A stretch of DNA of 20,521 nucleotides. Origin: M3007 sp964481485. GTDB taxonomy: Bacteria > Bacteroidota > Bacteroidia > Chitinophagales > Saprospiraceae. Numbering within the stretch: the stretch's first letter is position 1; each line of letters starts with the position of its first letter. Below are positions 1 to 8,152 of this stretch, in pieces. The notes under the pieces were generated by a model. It did no database searches. It saw nothing but the letters and a program-made list of their open reading frames with translations, and was not told the origin of the DNA. The stretch lies in the NCBI GenBank assembly GCA_964481485.1, contig CAYZVM010000102.1, forward strand, positions 1 through 20,521, read 5' to 3'. The position numbers were made by a program, and so were the translations under genes.

Positions 1-2
1 TC

Positions 3-434
3 CGCTATGCCAATAGCCGGGAGGATGCGGAGGATGTGTTGCAGGAAGGTTTTGTCAAAGTATTTCGCGATTTGCACCAATACACGGGGGTTGGTAACCT
101 GGAAGGATGGGTGCGCAAAGTGTTTGTCAATACCGCGCTCCAGCACTTGCAGAAACAAAAAAGAACCCCAACCACGACTGAATTGGACGGGCAAGATTTC
201 CCCGATGATGCCGAACCCGTCCACGGCGACGAGCCGCCCGCCAAAAACATGATTCGAATCCTCCAGCAATTGCCGCCGGGTTTCCGCACGATTTTCAACC
301 TGCACGTGCTCGAAGGCTATTCGCACCCCGAAATCGCCGACATCCTCGGCATCTCGGTCGGCACCTCCAAATCACAACTGCTCCGGGCAAAAGCACATTT
401 TCGAAAATTGCTCGAAAGCAGTCTAACTACTTGA
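3..434 (+). CDS. ECF-type RNA polymerase sigma factor, 5' end outside the window
   Basis: This is the last 143 residues of a sigma-70 family factor that directs RNA polymerase to a specific regulon. The reading frame is open from base 3, so the true start lies upstream of the window; an internal Met at base 36 is not the start. Region 2 is seen at visible residues 1-55, with the acidic helix REDAEDVLQEGFVKVF and a WVRKVFVNTA segment typical of regions 2.3-2.4. Region 4 is at about residues 85-143, with the LPPGFRTIFNLHVLEGYSHPEIADIL block and a recognition helix around ISVGTSKSQLLRAKAHF. The short, partly charged linker between the two is typical of ECF sigma factors. The stop is 5 nt before the ATG of the anti-sigma gene, so the two are almost certainly cotranscribed. 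The target promoters cannot be read from the sequence. Confidence 0.93.
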   Translation, partial: RYANSREDAEDVLQEGFVKVFRDLHQYTGVGNLEGWVRKVFVNTALQHLQKQKRTPTTTELDGQDFPDDAEPVHGDEPPAKNMIRILQQLPPGFRTIFNLHVLEGYSHPEIADILGISVGTSKSQLLRAKAHFRKLLESSLTT

Positions 435-439
435 TTGTC

Positions 440-1981
440 ATGGAAAACAAAATACACGACGACCGCCTCGATGATTACGTACGCAAGTCGTTTGAGGACT
501 ACGAGGAAACCCCCGCGCCCGATATGTGGGAGCGGGTGGAAGGTGATTTGCCGCCCGGTGCCCCGGCAGAAGAAACGCCCGCGCCGAGCCTGTCGTTGCG
601 GCGGTATCGCTGGCAAGCGGCGGCGGCAGCAGTTATTTTGCTGCTCCTGTCCGGCCTCGTGTGCGAGCATTTTTATTACGAGCAAAAAATCCGGGATTTG
701 ACGGCACAAAACGGCGATCTACAAGAATTGGCGGGAGAAAAACCAGCGACGGGCGGCGATGTTTTTGTTGAAAAAAATAGTCGGCAAAACACCCCGCAGC
801 AAGCAGACGATACTTCCTTTGAAAAAATATCCGGGCAAACAAAAGCAGCAACGCCAAATGGCGAAAACAGCCAAACACCCCGCAGCAAGCAAGGGGCGAT
901 TCAAAGTCACCCTGTGACCGGGAATGCACAATCCACCAATGATAGCCCCGTCGTACAAACACCCGAAACGGCCATTTCCAAAAATCAATCTGTACCTGAA
1001 AATACGAAAACCCAGCCCACCGTGCCAGACCAAAAACCGGGTGTCGAGCAACTTGCCACTGAAAACCTGATAGCCGACGAAACAACAACGGCCTTTGCCG
1101 AACTCACAGACTTTGAGCAACTTGCAGCGCCCGTTTTGCCCGTCAAAATCGAAAATCCCACCTATCCAGTTTTATCCCTTCTGCCCATCAAACCCAAAAA
1201 AGAACCCTCTGGTTGGTACGTCGGGCTACACGCCACGCCGCATTTTATACTTGACAATGCCCCGAATCCCGTGCGGCGGCCCGGCGGTCGGCCCGTGTTT
1301 GTGAGCCGACAGGAAAAACCGGAGGTTTCCGCAGATTGGTGGCTGAAAATCGGGAAAAAAATCAGCCCGCGGCTCTCGCTTGAGGGCGGCGTGGGCTTTA
1401 GGAAAATATCGCGTACGGCCACACACACTGCCCGGTTCCGATTTGCCGATGGCATAATGGGCGGCAGTCCGCAGCGACGCAATTTCAGGTACGACCTCAG
1501 CACCTACGGCGGCTCGGCAGCCGTCAGCCTCCGCATGGAGCAGGTGGACAGCGCCCCCGTGCAAGACGACGAGCCTATCGCGCTGAGAATCAGCACTTCC
1601 GAACGGACGCATCTGCTCCGGATCCCATTATTGGCAGCATACCGGATGGGCACAGGGCGCTTGCACGGCATCTTGAAAGCCGGTCTGACGGGCAATATTT
1701 TCCTGAAAAACGAACTTGATATCGCCACGCGAGTGTCACAGAACAACCGATTTCAGCCAGCCCAAGGCAGCGATAGTTATACGCTCCAACTTGAAAACCG
1801 GGGAAAATTTTTCTTGGGGTATTGGCTGTCTGCCGGGGTGGAGTACAAATTGGCACATCGAATCAGCCTTGTGGCTGAGCCGTCATTTTCCGGCGAATTC
1901 CCCCGCAATGACGCGGCGGGCAGGCAACTTCCCGGTCATTTTTCGGTTGGACTCAACATAGGGGCGAATTATTATTTCTAA
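440..1981 (+). CDS. Probable dual membrane-spanning anti-sigma factor with C-terminal outer-membrane beta-barrel
   Basis: 513 residues from ATG 440; a TTG at 431 overlapping the sigma stop is an alternative start. Residues 1-55 are acidic and cytoplasmic in character (DDRLDDYVRKSFEDYEE, then PAPDMWERVE), as in short Bacteroidota anti-sigma domains. Residues 58-77 are a single hydrophobic helix preceded by RRYRW, followed by a short coiled segment. About 100-255 is a Gln/Thr/Asn/Pro-rich disordered linker. About 258-513 is rich in alternating beta-strand patterns starting at GWYVGLHATPHF and ends in YYF, the usual C-terminal signature of an outer-membrane barrel. The order (anti-sigma, inner-membrane helix, linker long enough to cross the periplasm, barrel) matches the dual membrane-spanning anti-sigma factors reported in Bacteroides thetaiotaomicron (Dma1). 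Inference: it holds the upstream sigma factor and reports on outer-membrane state. The signal and the regulon are unknown. Confidence 0.8.
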   Translation: MENKIHDDRLDDYVRKSFEDYEETPAPDMWERVEGDLPPGAPAEETPAPSLSLRRYRWQAAAAAVILLLLSGLVCEHFYYEQKIRDLTAQNGDLQELAGEKPATGGDVFVEKNSRQNTPQQADDTSFEKISGQTKAATPNGENSQTPRSKQGAIQSHPVTGNAQSTNDSPVVQTPETAISKNQSVPENTKTQPTVPDQKPGVEQLATENLIADETTTAFAELTDFEQLAAPVLPVKIENPTYPVLSLLPIKPKKEPSGWYVGLHATPHFILDNAPNPVRRPGGRPVFVSRQEKPEVSADWWLKIGKKISPRLSLEGGVGFRKISRTATHTARFRFADGIMGGSPQRRNFRYDLSTYGGSAAVSLRMEQVDSAPVQDDEPIALRISTSERTHLLRIPLLAAYRMGTGRLHGILKAGLTGNIFLKNELDIATRVSQNNRFQPAQGSDSYTLQLENRGKFFLGYWLSAGVEYKLAHRISLVAEPSFSGEFPRNDAAGRQLPGHFSVGLNIGANYYF

Positions 1982-2026
1982 AAACGCAAACTTGCTCCAT
2001 CTTTGCCGCCCAACAGTTCGATAAAA

Positions 2027-3343
2027 ATGGCCTACGAATTTAAACTTCCCTCCCTCGGCGACGACGTGACCGGCAAAGTGCTCGATATCCTCGTCAAGCC
2101 AGGTGATACCGTCACGAAAGAACAAATTGTCCTTATCGTCGGCACCGACAAGGTGGATGCCGAAATCCCCGTGGACGCTGCTGGCACCATCGAAGAAATC
2201 CTCGTGAAAAAAGGCGACGACGTCACCGATGGCACCGTCATTTTCAAAATGAAAACCGACGGAGCAGCCCCCGCTGCCGCACCGGCGGCACCGGCCTCTC
2301 AGCCTGCCGCACCTGCTTCGGAAACTCCGCCACCTGCCGCACCAGCAACAACCGCCGCTCCAACAGCCCCCACCGAGGCTGCGAGCAGCGCACAACCAGC
2401 AAGCGGCAACCAGTCCCGAACACTCGGGACAACCAATCTCCGCGCCTCTCCCCTCGCCCGAAAACGCGCTAAAGAATTGGGAATCAACCTTTCCGACGTG
2501 CAGCCCGCCCAAGGTGCCAGCCGCATTTCGTACAAGGATGTGGTGGATTTTGTCAAACGGAAAATTGACACTGGCGGCGGCAGCGCCGTCGGGACAGGCG
2601 GTGGGATGGCCCGCAAAAAACTCCCCAATTTTGAAAAATTCGGGGCAACAGAACGGAAACCGCTCGACCGCGTCGGTGTGCTGACGGCAGAAAATATGCA
2701 CTATGCTTTCAACACGATTCCGCACGCATGGATTTCGGAGAAAGCCGACATCACGCGCCTCGAGCAGCTGCGCCAACAACACAAAGACACCGTAAAAGCG
2801 GCGGGCGGCAACCTGACCACGACGGCGATTTTGACCAAAGCCGTCAGTTCGCTGTTGCGCAAATATCCGCAGTTCAATGCCAGCCTCGACGACGCGACCA
2901 ACGAAGTTATTTTCAAAAAATTCATCAATATCGGTATCGCAGTGGACACTCCGCGCGGTCTTTTAGTGCCGGTCATCCGCAATTGCGACCAAAAATCGCT
3001 GACCGAAATCGCCATTGACCTCACGGAAATCAGCACCCGCACCCGCGATGGGAAAAACAAATTGGACGACTTGGACGGCGGCACATTCTCCATTTCCAAC
3101 ATCGGCGGCATCGGCGGCACGAATATGCTGAGCATTGTCAATTGGCCGCAGGTCGCCATCTTGAGCATCACCGCCGCCACCATGGAGGCGCACTGGAATC
3201 CCGACAAGTCGGGATTCGAGCCTCGCCTGATGATGCCCATGACCATCGGCTGGGATCACCGCGTCATCAACGGTGCAGATGCTGCGCGTTTCCTCGTGGA
3301 TTTGAAAAAGATTTTGGAAGAGCCGTTTTTGGGGTGGCTGTGA
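2027..3343 (+). CDS. Dihydrolipoamide acyltransferase, E2 subunit of a 2-oxoacid dehydrogenase complex
   Basis: 438 residues from ATG 2027; the frame is open from 2003, but MAYEFKLPSLGDDVTG is the natural N-terminus of a lipoyl domain. E2 transfers acyl groups from the E1-bound intermediate to CoA through a lipoyl-lysine. Domains in order: one lipoyl domain (1-76) with the modified lysine at K42 in GTDKVD; an Ala/Pro/Thr linker (about 80-135); a peripheral subunit-binding domain (about 142-180, SPLARKRAKELGI); and the CoA acyltransferase core (about 205-438) with active-site His411 in DHRVINGADAARF. The position that is Asp in many E2 proteins is Asn415 here, which is also the case in Azotobacter E2p and is compatible with activity. 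No E1 or E3 gene is adjacent, so the substrate (pyruvate, branched-chain or 2-oxoglutarate) is undecided. A single lipoyl domain fits a branched-chain or generic E2. A strong terminator follows. Confidence 0.93.
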   Translation: MAYEFKLPSLGDDVTGKVLDILVKPGDTVTKEQIVLIVGTDKVDAEIPVDAAGTIEEILVKKGDDVTDGTVIFKMKTDGAAPAAAPAAPASQPAAPASETPPPAAPATTAAPTAPTEAASSAQPASGNQSRTLGTTNLRASPLARKRAKELGINLSDVQPAQGASRISYKDVVDFVKRKIDTGGGSAVGTGGGMARKKLPNFEKFGATERKPLDRVGVLTAENMHYAFNTIPHAWISEKADITRLEQLRQQHKDTVKAAGGNLTTTAILTKAVSSLLRKYPQFNASLDDATNEVIFKKFINIGIAVDTPRGLLVPVIRNCDQKSLTEIAIDLTEISTRTRDGKNKLDDLDGGTFSISNIGGIGGTNMLSIVNWPQVAILSITAATMEAHWNPDKSGFEPRLMMPMTIGWDHRVINGADAARFLVDLKKILEEPFLGWL

Positions 3344-3371
3344 GTTTAAACGATTTCGATTTGACTGTTTC

Positions 3372-3412
3372 AAAGCCCCGTTGCCGGAAATCCGGCAACG
3401 GGGCTTTCTTTT
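3372..3412 (+). terminator. Rho-independent terminator after the E2 gene
   Basis: A perfect 17-bp inverted repeat (left arm 3372-3388, right arm 3391-3407) around AAAGCCCCGTTGCCGGA with a tiny loop, followed by CTTTT. It lies 28 nt after the E2 stop codon. The A-run at the left arm means it could also act on the minus strand. Confidence 0.88.
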
Positions 3413-3437
3413 CAACATATTACTTTAGTTATATTTT

Positions 3438-3464
3438 TTGAAAACCCCGGCATCATTATCTTTC
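3438..3464 (+). promoter_or_regulatory. Candidate Bacteroidota promoter for the orphan exported protein
   Basis: TTG at 3438-3440, a 16-nt spacer, then TATCTTTC at 3457-3464, one mismatch from the TAnnTTTG box. A transcript start near 3471 would give a leader of about 30 nt before ATG 3502. The call rests on the motif only. Confidence 0.4.
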
Positions 3465-3501
3465 GGACATCTTTTTACCTTATTAACAGCATTGTTTCCA
3501 G

Positions 3502-5868
3502 ATGAAAAAAATCTTGCCTTTGCTCGTTGCGGCCTGTTGGCTGCTATCTCTTTCTTTTGTGCAAGCACAAAAAGGGAAGTCTGTTCCTCCGAGTATTTAC
3601 CCCATCATGGTCGGCCCTATTCCAATTGAAGGGTTACCTGATATCCAATTCGAAGCTGAGATTAAAAATAGTAATTTCTGCATTATTAAAGTTTACAAAT
3701 TAGATCAGCCCGAAGACAAAGTCGAAAGGAATGTTCATCCGTTTGAGATTCAGTACTTTAAAGCGATTCTGGACTCTGCTTTAAATGCAGTGGAGGTTAA
3801 TAGTTATACAAAAATGAAACCTGAAGGCTCCCAAAAGATATTTCATTTTCTAAAAGGCAGCGAATATGTGCAACCAATTGGTGATAAACAACCGGAAGCC
3901 GGGCGAATTTGCTTTTCCAAAAATGTTTTAGTGAAAAGAAACTCTACCGATGGCTATCAAAGGGTTCTGCGTCAAATACTTAGCGACAGTTGCGCAGACG
4001 CAAATTTGTCAAAATTTAAGAAAGAACACCCGAGCGGTGGCCAGAATTTAAGCAAGAAAGACTTAAGATCTCTTAAGTCGTCATTTCGAAGAAAGTATGA
4101 AGAGCGAAAAATCAGGAAAGAGTTGGAAGATTTCAGCATTGCAAAAAATAATTTAGCCCACATTGATTCATTGATCAAAGAAACGCGCAAAAATATTTCG
4201 GATTTAGTAACAACGCCAACAAAACTCGATACTCTAAATCTTAACTTGAAAGCAGATATCAAGGGCACAGAAGACAAAATTGCAAGAACGAAAAGTGATT
4301 TAATCAAACAAATCGAAAAATGTTCGCCAAAAGCAAAAATAGAAATTGAATTAATCCTACAACAAAATGCCAATGATTATGAGCAATCGCTACCTGCTTT
4401 GATACAGTTAGCAGAGTATCACCAGAAATCAAACGCGGACACATCAAGTGCTGCTTACCATTCTTCATTAGAGTTTGGTTCTGCAATTTCGATGAAATTG
4501 TTAAGAGATTTGAGGCTTCTTTATGTCTCAAAAAAGATTGAATTAACAAGCATAGAACTTTATGCCTCAAAGATACAGCTATCAAAAATGGGTGAGGCTA
4601 AACGATTGGAGCTCCAATTACAAGAATATTACTCATCCAAAGCTGCACAGGACAGTATTATTCGGTCTATTGCGAAGGGGATGACCTATTTGCCTTTAGA
4701 AATCGAGTACGTTGAAATTGAGTTTAATGAGGGCTTCATTGAGAATATCTTGGTGTCAGGATATTTATATCTCCCTGACAACATCTATCTCTATCAGCAA
4801 GCTGCAGCTCAAAACGGCAGTAAGGCAAACTCAGAAACTACAGTCAAATCTGTCTCGCGCCAACGCATCAAATTTGAAAATCGGGCGCCCATGGGATTTT
4901 CTAGAAAAAGAGATTTTTCGAGGCTGCGAAATTATCATTTGTGGGCGCGTGCCCGAAGCGATGAGCATGATTATGTACTTCGTTTAGGGGATCTTCTTGA
5001 GGTGTATCTGCAGAAACATCAGGTTGGGAGGCGTGATTTTAGTCCTATCAATGGTGTTATGACCTATTTTCCTGAGGAAGAAGAATGCAAAGTGCTTTAC
5101 AAAGAAGAAACTTTCAAACTCTTCGAAGCACGTGTGTATAGCGACTTCGTTGGATTGGACGATCAGGCTACAAATGGTCTCTTACAGACCGAAGTAGCAA
5201 AACGTATGAATATCAATACATGGCGCACTGATAAATCACATGGGTTTAATTTTGGTTGTCTCTCTTGGGTCGAGCCTAGTATTACGCTATCCAAAATAGA
5301 GCAAAATAATAAGTATCTACCTCTTGTGACATCTGTTAATAAAGATACTTTTTTTGCGGCCACTCTCGACTTAAGGCGACATGAAGCCTTTGGCGTTGGT
5401 TTCAACATGAACTGGGCATACCTTGATGTACCCATACTGAAATCAAATCTCATGTTGAATACGGGCTGGAGATATGGTCGCACCCCTGTGCGTTATGATT
5501 CTGACGAAAAAGGAGTCAACACATTTGACTTTATGGTTGAATTAGGAATGGATATTAAAGCAGACGAACGTTGGGGCGTTTCGATTGCCAACCAATATCA
5601 CTTTTTCCACCTGCTTGACCGTAATGTAAGACAAGTTGGGGATGCGGCTGACCCATATAATCAAATGTTTGTCCAAGTCAAGGACAATCGTTTTCAGGCA
5701 GCACAGTTTTTTGCTTATTTTATACCAGACAAGAATGTAAACGGCCACCTCTTTTTCCGTTATCGTTACAACTGGCAGGTAGGAGATGTAAAGTTAGGAT
5801 TCCACCAGGCTCAACTTGGCTACTCATTCTATTTGTTAGGACGCTATAAATCCATAAATGCCAAATAG
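3502..5868 (+). CDS. Orphan exported protein with central helical region and C-terminal barrel-like region
   Basis: 788 residues; I do not recognise the family. ATG 3502 begins a clear signal peptide (MKKILPLLVAACWLLSLSFV, predicted cut after QA at about residue 22), so it is exported. Residues about 25-165 look globular. About 165-300 is Lys/Glu-rich and helical, with coiled-coil character (KKDLRSLKSSFRRKYEERK onward). The last about 170 residues have alternating aromatic/hydrophobic strands with glycines (FGVGFNMNWAYLDV, LMLNTGWRYG, WGVSIANQYHFF, HLFFRYRYNW, AQLGYSFYLLG), suggesting an outer-membrane beta-barrel or a beta-sheet domain. The C-terminus (RYKSINAK) is not a classical terminal Phe. 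The gene is much AT-richer than its neighbours (21 of 60 bases G+C at 4081-4140 against 36 of 60 at 3061-3120), stands alone between two terminators, and may have been acquired by transfer. Function unknown. Confidence 0.82.
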   Translation: MKKILPLLVAACWLLSLSFVQAQKGKSVPPSIYPIMVGPIPIEGLPDIQFEAEIKNSNFCIIKVYKLDQPEDKVERNVHPFEIQYFKAILDSALNAVEVNSYTKMKPEGSQKIFHFLKGSEYVQPIGDKQPEAGRICFSKNVLVKRNSTDGYQRVLRQILSDSCADANLSKFKKEHPSGGQNLSKKDLRSLKSSFRRKYEERKIRKELEDFSIAKNNLAHIDSLIKETRKNISDLVTTPTKLDTLNLNLKADIKGTEDKIARTKSDLIKQIEKCSPKAKIEIELILQQNANDYEQSLPALIQLAEYHQKSNADTSSAAYHSSLEFGSAISMKLLRDLRLLYVSKKIELTSIELYASKIQLSKMGEAKRLELQLQEYYSSKAAQDSIIRSIAKGMTYLPLEIEYVEIEFNEGFIENILVSGYLYLPDNIYLYQQAAAQNGSKANSETTVKSVSRQRIKFENRAPMGFSRKRDFSRLRNYHLWARARSDEHDYVLRLGDLLEVYLQKHQVGRRDFSPINGVMTYFPEEEECKVLYKEETFKLFEARVYSDFVGLDDQATNGLLQTEVAKRMNINTWRTDKSHGFNFGCLSWVEPSITLSKIEQNNKYLPLVTSVNKDTFFAATLDLRRHEAFGVGFNMNWAYLDVPILKSNLMLNTGWRYGRTPVRYDSDEKGVNTFDFMVELGMDIKADERWGVSIANQYHFFHLLDRNVRQVGDAADPYNQMFVQVKDNRFQAAQFFAYFIPDKNVNGHLFFRYRYNWQVGDVKLGFHQAQLGYSFYLLGRYKSINAK

Positions 5869-5951
5869 AAAGTAAGCCCTAACTGAATCATTGAGACTGA
5901 TATTCGTTTTTTTCCATGGTGTGAGAAAGCGGTGGTTCAATCTTCCTGACA

Positions 5952-5990
5952 AAAAAAGGCGACTGCTCACCCCGGACAGCCGCCTTTTTT
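5952..5990 (-). terminator. Terminator between convergent genes
   Basis: 14-nt arms (5952-5965 and 5977-5990) around AAAAAAGGCGACTG and CAGCCGCCTTTTTT with an 11-nt loop. The single imperfect pair is A-C on the plus strand but G-U on the minus strand, so it is slightly better for the minus-strand T9SS cargo gene ending at 6012. A-run and T-run flank it, so it can serve both converging genes. Confidence 0.82.
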
Positions 5991-6011
5991 ATTTTCCCAA
6001 AAAATTGAAAA

Positions 6012-7097
6012 TCAGCGTTTTTGCCAATTCAAAGTTCGCAGTGCCTTACCGTCCGTCACCGTCAGGAAATAGGCTCCGGCGGGCAAATGCCCTACCGGCA
6101 GTTCAATCCGGTTTTCGCCAACGGCCACTGTCAATGAACGAGTTTCAAACACCCGGCCACTGACATCGGTCAGCAATAGTTGCAAGTTCTCGCTCCCTTT
6201 TTCTGCTTCGATTTTCACCGCCAGTTGGTCAACAGCCGGGTTCGAACCCGCTATCTTAATCGTCACACCCGCGAGTTCATCGGGCTGCTCAAAGATGCCG
6301 GTGGATAGCCCGGAGATATAGTTGGCATTTTTTGTAGTACCCAGGTCGGTAATAATAGGAGGCAGGCCCGGGAAAAAGTAACTTTCTTGTACAGTGTGTA
6401 TGTAATAGACCGACACAAAAACGCCCGGTTGACCTGACACCAGCCAGTCATAAGTGGTGATATCCGTACGGTTAATGAACTTTATGCCCATGAATTCAGC
6501 GGAGTCAACCTGAGAAGATACCGCCTTGATGCGCATGGCATTTTGATACGTCCCAGACGGCAGCACCAAGGTACCATAGCCATCGTAAGTGACTGTGCGG
6601 GAGCCATCTGCATAAAAAATGATGCCCGAGCCGGCATCGGTATAGTTGGCAAAGTCATCAGAAAATGAGCCGCCATAAGTCAAGGTTTTCAACTGAATGT
6701 CCGGGTTAGTGTAGAGCTGCTCGATGAAATCATTTTTGATGCCGAGCAGAGAATACTGGTTGGCTTCTTTTCTGGAATAGCCATATACCACAGTGTCAAT
6801 GTCTATTTTGACCGCCAGATTGGCCATCGGGAACTTGGCCGCGTACAGCGGGGGCGTATTGGCCGGGGCCAGATAAACATATGGAATAGCCGGGCTGCCG
6901 CTCAAGGGTAAGATGCCGGCAAAATTCCAAGTTTGGTCGGCGCCACCGTTGCCTGGATTGACGCTGTTGGTGTCTGCTTCCTGAATGGTGATCACATCGC
7001 CGATGTCGGGCACCACACTCATCTGGAGGGTGGGTTGGGCGAACAGAAAGCCATGCAAAGCAGTGAAAAGAGCGAGCAAGAAGATTGTTTTTTTCAT
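6012..7097 (-). CDS. Secreted protein with type IX secretion (T9SS) C-terminal sorting domain
   Basis: 361 residues. The start ATG at 7097 opens a strong signal peptide (MKKTIFLLALFTALHGFLFA, then QPT). The body, about residues 24-275, is rich in beta-strand patterns (for example FSDDFANYTDAGSGIIFYAD, then SRTVTYDGYGTLVLPSGTY) and has no catalytic motif I can name. The last about 75 residues have the type A sorting-domain pattern: LLLTDVSGRVFETRSL, then ENRIELPVGHLPAGAYFLTV, and a basic end at LNWQKR. Such proteins cross the inner membrane by Sec and the outer membrane by T9SS, and are then attached to the surface or released. It is monocistronic, ends at a shared terminator and faces away from the oxygenase gene. 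Function of the body is unknown; adhesion or a structural surface role is possible. Confidence 0.88.
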   Translation of the reverse strand: MKKTIFLLALFTALHGFLFAQPTLQMSVVPDIGDVITIQEADTNSVNPGNGGADQTWNFAGILPLSGSPAIPYVYLAPANTPPLYAAKFPMANLAVKIDIDTVVYGYSRKEANQYSLLGIKNDFIEQLYTNPDIQLKTLTYGGSFSDDFANYTDAGSGIIFYADGSRTVTYDGYGTLVLPSGTYQNAMRIKAVSSQVDSAEFMGIKFINRTDITTYDWLVSGQPGVFVSVYYIHTVQESYFFPGLPPIITDLGTTKNANYISGLSTGIFEQPDELAGVTIKIAGSNPAVDQLAVKIEAEKGSENLQLLLTDVSGRVFETRSLTVAVGENRIELPVGHLPAGAYFLTVTDGKALRTLNWQKR

Positions 7098-7203
7098 AAA
7101 AAATCAGTTTTTGTAATTGGATTGTGAAACAGCAAAGTTCGAGAAACTATGGAAAAAAAATCTCTTTCATCTCAAAAAACACCTAAAGTTGCCACGTTAA
7201 AAA

Positions 7204-7211
7204 TAACTTTG
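7204..7211 (+). promoter_or_regulatory. TAnnTTTG promoter box upstream of the MpaB-like gene
   Basis: TAACTTTG matches the Bacteroidota -7/-10 box exactly and sits 19 nt before ATG 7231. I see no TTG at the usual 17-23 nt spacing (the nearest, 7189-7191, is only 12 nt away), so the upstream element is weak or missing. Confidence 0.45.
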
Positions 7212-7230
7212 CATTTCAAAGCAAAGGCAG

Positions 7231-8152
7231 ATGGCCTCCGAAACTTCCCTTTCAAATACAGTCGGCTACTTCGGCCCACACACTATTACTTGGCAACTTT
7301 ATCGCGAGCCATTTTTTGTGTTCGGTGGTGTTCGCGCCCTGCTCCTGCAAATCGCCCATCCCGCCGTGGCCGACGGCGTGGCGCGGTACAGCAATTTCCA
7401 AAAAGACCCGTTTGGGCGCGGCTACCGCACTTTTGCGGCGATGGCNNNNNNNNNNNNNNNNNNNNNNNNNNNNNNNNNNNNNNNNNNNNNNNNNNNNNNN
7501 NNNNNNNNNNNNNNNNNNNNNNNNNNNNNNNNNNNNNNNNNNNNNCCTGCTCTTCTGGGTGCTGGCGACTTTGACCGATACGACTTTGCAGGTGTACGAC
7601 CGGATGCCTTTTCTCAAATTTCCGCCCGATTGGAAAGAAAAATTTTACGAAGAAAGCAAAACCGCCGCCCGGCTGCTGGGCATCCCCGACGAGGTTTACC
7701 CGCCTGATTTAGAGGCGTTTCAAAAGTGTTTTTCAGAAATCTTGCACAGCGAATTGCTCGGTAGCACCCCGGTTTGCCGCGAAATGGCAAAAGCCATCCT
7801 CCAACATCCCCGCGCACCAAAAAGGCTGGCAAATTTGCTCGCCGCCGGGTGGCTGCCCGCACCGCTCTGTGGGCGATTGGGTATTCAAACGGGTGAAAAC
7901 CCTGAAATTCGTTTGGAAAAATGGCTCCGGCGATTTGGGCGGCTGTACCGTTTCGTACCGGGTTGGTTGCGTTACAACCCGGCCTACCATCAAGCCAAAT
8001 ACCGCATCGCAAAAGCCGAGGGCAAATCGCCGACTATGGCGGGGCGTTTTTTCAATTGGCTAGGGAAAAGGACGAAGGTACTGTTGGGGCTGGAAAATCT
8101 CAAAACGCCACCACCTTCGCCCCCTTCCGCCCATCCAGACACCCCCGGATAA
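7231..8152 (+). CDS. MpaB/DUF2236-family oxygenase, interrupted by an assembly gap
   Basis: The N-terminal 71 residues (from ATG 7231) carry the family's opening block: FGGVRALLLQIAHPAVADGV followed by DPFGRGYRTFAAM. After the N run, a 201-residue frame starting at 7547 continues the same family pattern (LLFWVLATLTDTTLQVYDRM) to the stop at 8152. Members are haem-dependent or haem-like oxygenases related to fungal MpaB and rubber oxygenase; the substrate here is unknown. The two halves lie in different frames as printed. That needs no frameshift if the true missing length is a multiple of three, since 100 is a placeholder. The conserved His I would expect in a WVHATL-like motif reads Leu here (WVLATL); I give this from memory of the family and would check it. 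The gene's last 53 nt overlap the convergent nuclease gene. Confidence 0.78.
7446..7545. other. Assembly gap of exactly 100 N
   Basis: A run of 100 N inside the oxygenase gene. The round number suggests a scaffolding placeholder of unknown real size. Flanking frames require the real gap to be a multiple of three, and the expected family spacing of about 35-45 residues suggests roughly 100-135 nt. Confidence 0.97.

Noticed and set aside
1883..2782. Minus-strand open frame of 299 codons
   Set aside because: Overlaps the barrel end and the E2 gene; the Gly/Cys/Arg-rich stretch is the complement of the E2 Ala/Pro linker.
3257..3298. Asn in place of the usual Asp in the E2 active-site motif as a sign of inactivation
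   Set aside because: DHRVINGA is, as I recall, also found in the active Azotobacter E2p, where Asn stands at this position, so it is a normal variant.
7316..8152. A separate gene starting at ATG 7316
   Set aside because: The part before the gap in this frame has no family match, whereas the 7231 frame does; the later start is an artefact of the gap length.
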